Source of the DNA: Pseudomonadota bacterium
GTDB taxonomy: Bacteria; Pseudomonadota; Gammaproteobacteria; Xanthomonadales; Xanthomonadaceae
Direction: 5' to 3'
Assembly: GCA_023457475.1 (NCBI GenBank)
Contig: JAEWLO010000069.1
Location: 1 to 5,137 of the forward strand
DNA length: 5,137 nucleotides
Shown here: in pieces, positions 1-5,137 of the stretch
Layout: each line of letters opens with the position of its first letter
Position numbering within the stretch: the first letter of the stretch is position 1
Translations under genes and position numbers: made by a program
Notes under the pieces: model-generated
The model's database searches: none
What the model saw: the letters and a program-made list of their open reading frames with translations, nothing else
Told to the model about the DNA's origin: nothing

Positions 1-72
1 GGTGTGAGCCGCATGGATGCGGCGACCAAGCCCCCATGGATGGGTTTACGGCGTCCTTCGCAAACCCACACC
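1..72 (+). repeat. Folded intergenic element with twin CATGGATG hairpins
   Basis: The element can fold as a small multibranch structure. GGTGTG (1-6) pairs with CACACC (67-72). Inside lie a perfect hairpin, GCCGCA (8-13) with TGCGGC (18-23), and a second one, CCCA (33-36) with TGGG (41-44). Both hairpins show the same TGGA loop, so CATGGATG occurs at 12-19 and again at 35-42. I recognise the wording of this element as typical of intergenic repeats in Stenotrophomonas and Xanthomonas genomes, but I cannot name a family. It starts at the window edge, and GTCCCGCC (73-80) after the outer stem may have a partner to the left, so the element may be larger. It probably lies in the 3' untranslated region of an upstream gene that is not in view. 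The pairings are seen directly; the repeat status is from memory. Confidence 0.55.
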
Positions 73-180
73 GTCCCGCCAAAGCCAGCAGACCGTTGCG
101 CACCGGCTGTTCGCAGGAACCCCACCGTTAGTCGAGTTGACAGAAATGAACACGCTGGACCACTCTTCACCCCCTGTGGG

Positions 181-195
181 CGCAATGGCATTGCG
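181..195. promoter_or_regulatory. Perfect 15-bp dyad, candidate operator
   Basis: CGCAATG (181-187) is followed by one central G and its exact reverse complement CATTGCG (189-195). With a one-base centre this cannot form a good RNA hairpin, so a site for a dimeric DNA-binding protein is the more natural reading. It lies about 105 bases before the GH3 start codon and about 40 bases after a TTGACA box. No regulator gene is in the window and I do not recognise the half-site, so the operator role is inferred from symmetry and position only. Confidence 0.3.
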
Positions 196-280
196 ACAGG
201 CGGAGGGGCCTGGTCGTGCCGCGTTCCACATCTCCGCTGCACCCTTCTGCGGCAAGACTCCCCGGATTTTCTGCGTCAGC

Positions 281-287
281 AAAGGTG
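281..287 (+). promoter_or_regulatory. Ribosome binding site of the GH3 gene
   Basis: AAAGGTG lies 12 bases before the ATG at 300. The match to the Shine-Dalgarno core is partial and the spacing is long. It is still the best candidate near any in-frame start, and this ATG is the one that opens a signal peptide, which decides the start against the ATG at 216. Confidence 0.4.
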
Positions 288-299
288 TTTCGCCCGCTT

Positions 300-3098
300 A
301 TGAAAACGATTACAAAGCCGCTCGTCCTGACCACCGCCATTGCCCTGTCGCTGGCCGCCACCGCCACCGCTGCGCCGGTTGCCGGCCCGGAAGCCTTCAC
401 CGTGCTGCGCCTGGAACAGGTACCCGCCACGCTGGATGCCGCCACCGTGGGGGCGCAGCTGCAGGCGCTGGATGTGGACGCGGTAACGGTCGAAGACGTC
501 GAACGTCAGGATGCCGACCGGCTGGCGGCCGTTGCCGATGCGCTGGGCTATACCGCGCGCTTCATCACCGTGGACCCGGCAGCCGCCGGATCGCGTGGCC
601 GCGTCGTGCTCTCGCGCCTGCCCGTGGAAGCCGCTTCCGGCGGGGAAGCACCGGGCGTGAGCTACCTGCGCGTGAACGATGGCCGCCATGTCGTGGCCCT
701 GTATGCCCCGGCTCCCAAGGCCGACCCCGCCGCTGTCGTCGATACCGCCGCGCAGACACGGATGGGCGCGCCGGCCCTGCTGCTGGGCACGGTGGACAAC
801 GTGCGTGCCGAAGCCACCGGCTATGTGCCCTTGAACGGGGCCGCCGGCTACCGCCAGGGATTCGACGCGGCACGTGCCCAGACAGTGAAGCTGCAGGTCA
901 GCGCCGGGGGCAAGGCGCTGCCGGGCCAACTGCTGACCCTCCACTACGCGGCACCGGTGGGCGGTGACACGCCGTGGATGGACATGACGCTCAACGCCGA
1001 TGCCCGAGCGAAGCTGCTGGTGGCGCGCATGACCGTGGACGAGAAGTTCCAGATGCTGCACAGCTACTTCGGCCTCGGCAAGGACGGCGGTCCGTTGCCG
1101 GAAGGCGCGGTGGGTTCGGCCGGCTTCGTGCCCGGCGTGCCGCGCCTGGGTATTCCGGCCCAGCAGTCGGCCGATGCCGGCGTGGGCGTGACCAATCCGG
1201 GCGGCATCCGCAAGGGCGATATCGCCACCGCCATGCCCTCCGGCCCGTCCACCGCCTCCAGCTGGAACCCGGAGATCGCGTTCGCGGGCGGGGCCACCAT
1301 GGGCCGCGAGGCCTGGCAGCAGCGCTTCAACATCCTGCTGGCCGGCAGCGTCAACCTGCAGCGTGACCCGCGCAATGGCCGCAACTTCGAATATGCCGGT
1401 GAAGACCCGCTGCTGGCCGGCCGCATGGTGGGCGAATCGATCCGCGGCGTACAGCGCCAGCACGTGATCTCCACCATGAAGCACTTCGCGCTCAACGACA
1501 TGGAAACCTCGCGCAATTTCCACAGCGCGGAAATCGGTGAGCAGGCCATGCGCGAATCGGACCTGCTGGCCTTCGAGATCGCCCTGGCCGATGGCAAGCC
1601 CGGCTCGGTGATGTGCTCGTACAACAAAATCAACGGCACCTACGGCTGCGAGCACGACTACCTGATGAACCAGGTGCTCAAGCAGGAATGGAGGTTCCCC
1701 GGCTACGTCATGTCCGACTGGGGCGGCGTGCACAGCGGTTCCAAGGCGGCGCTGGCCGGGCTGGACCAGCAGTCGGCCGGTGAGGTGTTCGACAAGGCGG
1801 TGTACTTCGATGAACCGCTGCGCCTGGCCGTGGCCGGTGGCGTGGTGCCGCAGGCGCGCCTGGACGACATGGTGGCGCGCATTCTGCGCACGATGTTCGC
1901 GCACGGTAATTTCGACCTCCCGCCGGAGCACATGCCGATCGACGTGCAGGCCGGCTTCGCCGCCGCCCAGCGCACGGTGGAAGAGGGCAGCGTGCTGCTG
2001 CGCAATGAGGGGGGCGTGCTGCCGCTGGCCGCCGATGTGCAGCGCATCGTCATCATCGGCGGGCATGCCGACAAGGGCGTGATCGGGGGCGGTGGTTCAT
2101 CGCATGTGGGCTACACCGCCCGTGGCACCAACGCGGTGCCGGGGGTGCTGCCGACCACCTGGCCGGGCCCGGTGATCTTCCATCCCTCCTCGCCGCTGGA
2201 GGCGCTGCGCGCCGAGCTGCCCGACGCCACCATCGACTATGTGGATGGCACCAACGTAGCTGCCGCCGCGCGCGCTGCCGCCGCGGCCGACGTGGCGATC
2301 GTGTTCGCCACGCAGTGGTCGGCCGAATCAGTGGACCTGCCGCACATGCAGCTGCCTGACGGCCAGGACACCCTGATTGCCGGCGTGGCCAAGGCCAACC
2401 CTAAGACCGTGGTGGTGCTGGAAACCAACGGGCCGGTGGAGCTGCCGTGGCTGCAGCAGGTGCCGGCGCTGCTGCAGGCCTGGTACCCGGGCATCCGCGG
2501 CGGTGAGGGCATTGCCGCACTGCTCACCGGCAAGGTCAATCCGTCCGGCCGCCTGCCGGTGACCTGGCCGGTGGATGTCTCGCAGCTGCCGCGCCCGCAC
2601 GTGCCGGGGCTGGGCTTCAACCCGAAGCAGAAGCCGGAAGAGACGATCAACTACGACATCGAAGGCGCGAATGTCGGCTACAAGTGGTTCGCCGCCAAGG
2701 GTCTGGTGCCGCAGTTCGCGTTCGGCCACGGGTTGTCGTACACGCAGTTCGCCTATGACGATTTCAAGGTGAGCGCGGAGGGCTCGCGCGTGCGCGCCAC
2801 GGTCGAGGTGCGCAACACCGGCAAGGTGGCCGGCGCGGACGTGGCCCAGCTGTACCTGAAGCTGCCGGAGGGCAGCGTCACCCCGATCCGCCTGGTCGGT
2901 TTCCAGAAGGTGATGCTGCAGCCGGGCGAGTCGCGCCGCATCCAGATCGAGGCGGAGCCGAAGACGCTGGCCAGCTTCGATACCGCCGACAAGCAGTGGA
3001 AGATCGCGGCGGGCACCTACGAGCTGCAGCTTTCGCGTTCGGCCAGCGCGCCGCTGCAGCGGGTGCCGGTGGAACTTGAGGCGGCCGTGGTGCGTTGA
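300..3098 (+). CDS. Exported glycoside hydrolase family 3 enzyme (beta-glucosidase-like) with extra N-terminal domain
   Basis: This is a retaining exo-acting glycosidase of family GH3, 932 residues long. The start at 300 gives a signal peptide (KTITK, a hydrophobic run, then an Ala-rich site with cleavage near residues 24-25); the ATG at 216 would place 28 extra residues before it. Residues 33-220 form an additional domain, seemingly a degraded EEP fold. The GH3 barrel spans about 231-540, with RDPRNGRNFEYAGEDP (355-370), KHF (394-396), YNKING (441-446) and the nucleophile motif MSDW with Asp473. The alpha/beta sandwich domain spans about 560-815, with Glu676 in ESVDL before LPDGQ as the likely acid/base, then YPGIRGGEG (729-737) and FGHGLSY (808-814). 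A fibronectin-III-like domain follows at about 830-905. The only cysteines, Cys439 and Cys450, could form a disulfide. The sugar cannot be told from sequence: beta-glucose is most likely, xylose or arabinose possible. The enzyme is expected in the periplasm or outside the cell. Confidence 0.93.
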   Translation: MKTITKPLVLTTAIALSLAATATAAPVAGPEAFTVLRLEQVPATLDAATVGAQLQALDVDAVTVEDVERQDADRLAAVADALGYTARFITVDPAAAGSRGRVVLSRLPVEAASGGEAPGVSYLRVNDGRHVVALYAPAPKADPAAVVDTAAQTRMGAPALLLGTVDNVRAEATGYVPLNGAAGYRQGFDAARAQTVKLQVSAGGKALPGQLLTLHYAAPVGGDTPWMDMTLNADARAKLLVARMTVDEKFQMLHSYFGLGKDGGPLPEGAVGSAGFVPGVPRLGIPAQQSADAGVGVTNPGGIRKGDIATAMPSGPSTASSWNPEIAFAGGATMGREAWQQRFNILLAGSVNLQRDPRNGRNFEYAGEDPLLAGRMVGESIRGVQRQHVISTMKHFALNDMETSRNFHSAEIGEQAMRESDLLAFEIALADGKPGSVMCSYNKINGTYGCEHDYLMNQVLKQEWRFPGYVMSDWGGVHSGSKAALAGLDQQSAGEVFDKAVYFDEPLRLAVAGGVVPQARLDDMVARILRTMFAHGNFDLPPEHMPIDVQAGFAAAQRTVEEGSVLLRNEGGVLPLAADVQRIVIIGGHADKGVIGGGGSSHVGYTARGTNAVPGVLPTTWPGPVIFHPSSPLEALRAELPDATIDYVDGTNVAAAARAAAAADVAIVFATQWSAESVDLPHMQLPDGQDTLIAGVAKANPKTVVVLETNGPVELPWLQQVPALLQAWYPGIRGGEGIAALLTGKVNPSGRLPVTWPVDVSQLPRPHVPGLGFNPKQKPEETINYDIEGANVGYKWFAAKGLVPQFAFGHGLSYTQFAYDDFKVSAEGSRVRATVEVRNTGKVAGADVAQLYLKLPEGSVTPIRLVGFQKVMLQPGESRRIQIEAEPKTLASFDTADKQWKIAAGTYELQLSRSASAPLQRVPVELEAAVVR

Positions 3099-3103
3099 GG
3101 TTT

Positions 3104-3136
3104 GCCGGGGTTGGCCGTTCGCGGCCAACCATCGGC
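3104..3136. terminator. Strong stem-loop after the GH3 gene, possible terminator or mRNA-end structure
   Basis: GGTTGGCCG (3109-3117) and CGGCCAACC (3122-3130) form a perfect 9-bp stem around a TTCG loop. GCCG (3104-3107) with CGGC (3133-3136), plus a G-T pair and one bulged A at 3131, lengthen it to about 14 pairs. It begins six bases after the GH3 stop codon. There is no T tract after it on either strand, so a classical intrinsic terminator is not shown. It may protect the mRNA 3' end or assist termination while letting some transcripts read into the next gene. Confidence 0.45.
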
Positions 3137-3141
3137 ACATA

Positions 3142-3157
3142 CCCCTCACCGGAGGGG
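3142..3157. other. Short hairpin in the leader of the ester hydrolase gene
   Basis: CCCCTC (3142-3147) and GAGGGG (3152-3157) pair perfectly around a four-base ACCG loop. A further weak pairing, GGCGG (3177-3181) with CCGCC (3188-3192), follows before the start codon. If the downstream gene is read from a transcript starting at the GH3 gene, these form its leader. No T tract follows, and no promoter could be placed with confidence in the 115-bp gap. Confidence 0.35.
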
Positions 3158-3203
3158 GGCGTAAGGTGCGGGAGCCGGCGGTCCCTTCCGCCATGCCCGT
3201 CCC

Positions 3204-3209
3204 GGAGAG
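3204..3209 (+). promoter_or_regulatory. Ribosome binding site of the ester hydrolase gene
   Basis: GGAGAG, with its GGAG core ending six bases before the ATG at 3214, is a good Shine-Dalgarno sequence. It decides the start against the in-frame ATG codons at 3076 and 3193. The latter has no such sequence at the right distance and would add seven residues in front of the signal peptide. Confidence 0.75.
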
Positions 3210-3213
3210 AGCC

Positions 3214-5109
3214 ATGCGTGTGCGTGCCGTACCTGTTGTGCTGTTGAGCCTGATGATCGCCGCCAGCGTGTCGGCGCAGACCGCGCCGATGACGCCGGAC
3301 ATCCCGGCCAAGGGTTTCGTCACCCCCACCGCGGGGTATGACTACGACAAGCGCGAGGTGATGATTCCCATGCGCGACGGCACGAAGCTGTACACCGTGA
3401 TCGTCGTGCCCAAGGGGGCGACGCATGCCCCCATGCTGCTCACGCGCACGCCCTACGACGCCGCCAACCGGGCCAAGCGAATGGATTCGCCGCACATGCG
3501 CGACATCCTGCCGCAGGGCGACGAGGTGTTCGTCGATGCCGGCTACATCCGCGTGTTCCAGGACATCCGCGGCAAGCACGGTTCGGAAGGCGATTACGTG
3601 ATGACCCGCCCCCTGCGCGGTCCGCTCAACAGCACCAAGGTGGACCATGCCACCGACGCCTGGGACACCATCGACTGGCTGGTGAAGCATGTGCCGGAAA
3701 GCAACGGCAAGGTGGGCATGCTGGGGTCCTCCTACGAGGGCTTCACCGTGGTGATGGCCCTGACCAACCCGCACCCGGCGTTGAAGGTGGCGGCCCCGCA
3801 GAGCCCGATGATCGACGGCTGGATGGGCGACGACTGGCTCAACTACGGCGCGTTCCGGCAGGTGAACTTCGGGTATTTCACCGGGCAGCTGGCCAAGCGC
3901 GGCAAGGGCCCGGCCATTCCCAGCGTGGGCTATGACGACTACGCCACCTTCCTGCGTGCCGGCTCGGCCGGCGATTACGCCAAGGCCAACGGCCTGGAGC
4001 AGCTGCCGTGGTGGCACAAGCTGGTGGAGCACCCGGCCTACGACGCGTTCTGGCAGGAACAGGCGCTGGACGCGCGGATGGCGAAGACGCCGCTGAAGGT
4101 GCCCACGATGTGGCTGCAGGGCCTGTGGGACCAGGAAGACATGTGGGGCGCGGTGCACAGCTATGCGGCGATGGAACCGCGCGACACCACCAACACGCTC
4201 AATTACCTGGTGATGGGGCCGTGGCGGCACAGCCAGGTGAACTACGACGGCACCCAGCTGGGCGCGCTCAAGTTCGACGGCGACACCGCGCTGCAGTTCC
4301 GTCGCGACGTGCTCAAGCCGTTCTTCGACCAGTATCTGGTGGACGGTGCGACCACGGCCGATACTCCGCCGGTGCTGATCTACAACACGGGGGCCAATCA
4401 CTGGGACCGCCTGCAGCAGTGGCCGCGCACTGCGGTGCAGAACAAGCCCCTGTACCTGCGTGCCGGCGGGCGGCTGTCCTTCGACGCGCCGCAGCCGGAC
4501 GAGGCGCCCCACGAGGCCTACGTGTCCGATACGGCCAAGCCGGTGCGGTTCGTGCCGCGCCCGGTGCACTTCGGCGACCGCGACATGTGGACCAGCTGGC
4601 TGGTGAAGGACCAGCGCTTCGTGGATGGCCGGCCGGACGTGCTCACCTTCGTGAGCGAGCCGCTGACCGAACCGCTGCGCATCGGCGGCGCGCCGCAGGT
4701 GAACCTGCAGGCGGCCACCAGCAGCACCGACAGCGACTGGGTGGTGAAGCTGATCGACGTGTACCCGGACCAGATGCCGTCGATACCGGAAATGGGCGGG
4801 TATGAGCTGGCGGTGTCGATGGCGATCTTCCGCGGCCGGTATCGCGAGAGCTTCAGCGAGCCGAAGGCAATTGCCGCCAATGACGTGCTGGATTACCGCT
4901 TCGGCCTGCCCACCGCCAATCACGTGTTCCAGCCGGGGCACCGGGTGATGGTGCAGGTGCAGTCGACGCTGTTCCCGCTGTACGACCGCAATCCGCAGAC
5001 CTTCGTGCCGAACATCTACCTGGCCAAGCCGGGTGACTACCAGAAGGCCACGCAGCAGGTGTGGCATTCGCCCCAGCAGGCCAGCTCCGTGGTCTTGCCG
5101 GTTTATTGA
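3214..5109 (+). CDS. Exported alpha-amino acid ester hydrolase (CocE/NonD, peptidase S15-like family)
   Basis: This 631-residue serine hydrolase belongs to the family of cocaine esterase and glutaryl-7-ACA acylase. It matches the AEH branch (EC 3.1.1.43; aehA in Acetobacter), which hydrolyses alpha-amino acid esters and transfers the acyl group to beta-lactam nuclei in vitro. A signal peptide ends at SVSA before Gln22. The alpha/beta hydrolase core holds GSSYEG (171-176) with nucleophile Ser173, Asp306 in WDQED and His339 in GPWRHS; Tyr81 in RTPY fits the oxyanion-hole tyrosine. Asp207, Glu308 and Asp309 form the carboxylate cluster that binds the substrate amino group in AEH enzymes. These positions run one below those I recall for the Xanthomonas citri enzyme (174, 307, 340, 208, 309, 310). 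A mostly helical cap spans about 207-290 and a jelly-roll domain about 430-631. The length is normal and I see no cysteine. It follows the GH3 gene by 115 bp in the same direction. The natural substrate is unknown. Confidence 0.9.
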   Translation: MRVRAVPVVLLSLMIAASVSAQTAPMTPDIPAKGFVTPTAGYDYDKREVMIPMRDGTKLYTVIVVPKGATHAPMLLTRTPYDAANRAKRMDSPHMRDILPQGDEVFVDAGYIRVFQDIRGKHGSEGDYVMTRPLRGPLNSTKVDHATDAWDTIDWLVKHVPESNGKVGMLGSSYEGFTVVMALTNPHPALKVAAPQSPMIDGWMGDDWLNYGAFRQVNFGYFTGQLAKRGKGPAIPSVGYDDYATFLRAGSAGDYAKANGLEQLPWWHKLVEHPAYDAFWQEQALDARMAKTPLKVPTMWLQGLWDQEDMWGAVHSYAAMEPRDTTNTLNYLVMGPWRHSQVNYDGTQLGALKFDGDTALQFRRDVLKPFFDQYLVDGATTADTPPVLIYNTGANHWDRLQQWPRTAVQNKPLYLRAGGRLSFDAPQPDEAPHEAYVSDTAKPVRFVPRPVHFGDRDMWTSWLVKDQRFVDGRPDVLTFVSEPLTEPLRIGGAPQVNLQAATSSTDSDWVVKLIDVYPDQMPSIPEMGGYELAVSMAIFRGRYRESFSEPKAIAANDVLDYRFGLPTANHVFQPGHRVMVQVQSTLFPLYDRNPQTFVPNIYLAKPGDYQKATQQVWHSPQQASSVVLPVY

Positions 5110-5110
5110 G

Positions 5111-5133
5111 AGCCGGCCAACGGCCGGCGCTAC
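5111..5133 (-). repeat. SMAG-type REP element (GTAG-headed hairpin)
   Basis: GCCGGCC (5112-5118) and GGCCGGC (5122-5128) form a perfect 7-bp stem with an AAC loop, followed by GCTAC. Read on the minus strand this is a GTAG head (5133-5130) followed by a GC-rich hairpin, which is the form of the SMAG palindromic repeats of Stenotrophomonas maltophilia. It starts two bases after the ester hydrolase stop codon, so it will be the 3' end structure of that mRNA. There is no T tract in the few bases that remain. A second, inverted copy could lie beyond the window, since such elements often occur in pairs. Confidence 0.75.
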
Positions 5134-5137
5134 CGGG

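Larger units (their letters stand above)
73..299 (+). other. Upstream region of the GH3 gene, no gene seen
   Basis: No convincing gene lies here on either strand. Frames that are open in this stretch continue as out-of-frame readings of the following gene or lack a ribosome binding site. The region should hold the promoter of the GH3 gene, but I cannot place one firmly. A perfect TTGACA occurs at 137-142, yet nothing like TATAAT is found 16-18 bases further on. A 15-bp dyad is listed separately. Confidence 0.5.

Noticed and set aside
137..166. TTGACA box at 137-142 as a sigma-70 promoter for the GH3 gene
   Set aside because: The -35 match is perfect, but the hexamers 16-18 bases further on (such as ACCACT or CACTCT) share at most a few bases with TATAAT, so no promoter is called.
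216..299. Upstream ATG at 216 as the start of the GH3 protein
   Set aside because: It would place 28 residues in front of a clear signal peptide and has no ribosome binding site at a suitable distance.
146..967. Possible upstream reading frame from ATG 146 running into the GH3 gene
   Set aside because: It is open only because of GC bias, overlaps the GH3 gene in another frame for more than 600 bases, and turns into Arg-, Gly- and Ala-rich sequence.
276..2066. 596-residue open frame on the minus strand across the GH3 gene
   Set aside because: Long antisense open frames are expected opposite GC-rich genes. The translation is rich in His, Arg, Ala and Gly, has no recognisable domain, and no ribosome binding site was seen.
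2252..2296. GCC/GCG-rich run in the GH3 gene as a DNA repeat
   Set aside because: It encodes an alanine-rich helix (about residues 653-664) in the normal place within the GH3 C-terminal domain; no regular repeat unit is present.
3162..3167. TAAGGT as a -10 box for the ester hydrolase gene
   Set aside because: No -35-like sequence lies 16-18 bases before it; that stretch is taken up by the CCCCTC/GAGGGG hairpin.
2878..5067. 729-residue open frame on the minus strand across the ester hydrolase gene
   Set aside because: It is the mirror of a strongly supported + strand gene with intact active-site motifs, and its low-complexity composition reflects codon bias on the other strand.

Overview
The window comes from a high-GC gammaproteobacterium of the family Xanthomonadaceae, most likely Stenotrophomonas or a close relative. 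Three things point there: strongly GC-biased third codon positions in both genes; a REP element at the right edge with the GTAG head and GCCGGCC stem of the SMAG repeats of Stenotrophomonas maltophilia; and a second gene whose product matches what I recall of the Xanthomonas alpha-amino acid ester hydrolase across its active site. The species is not proved by the sequence.

Layout, left to right. Positions 1-72 hold a strongly folded intergenic element that probably belongs to the 3' side of a gene outside the window. It has two hairpins with the same CATGGATG apex, enclosed by a GGTGTG/CACACC stem. Positions 73-299 are the upstream region of the first gene; the only structured element I can support there is a perfect 15-bp dyad at 181-195, a candidate operator. 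Positions 300-3098 encode a 932-residue exported glycoside hydrolase family 3 enzyme. Its catalytic barrel is preceded by about 200 residues that look like a decayed endonuclease/exonuclease/phosphatase (EEP) domain. A 115-bp gap with two clear hairpins follows. Positions 3214-5109 encode a 631-residue exported serine hydrolase with the catalytic triad and carboxylate cluster of alpha-amino acid ester hydrolases (AEH). The SMAG-type hairpin starts two bases after its stop codon.

Both genes are on the + strand, both products carry Sec-type signal peptides, and both should act in the periplasm or outside the cell. They could form one transcription unit, but the hairpins between them make partial termination or separate transcripts equally possible. 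A joint role, such as removal of a sugar and then an acyl or aminoacyl ester from a plant or microbial conjugate, is only an inference. The physiological substrate of AEH enzymes is not established as far as I know.

The points most worth a second look are the EEP-like domain joined to a GH3 enzyme, the paired CANGGAYG hairpins that resemble RsmA/CsrA-binding RNA, and the complete AEH active site next to a glycosidase gene.
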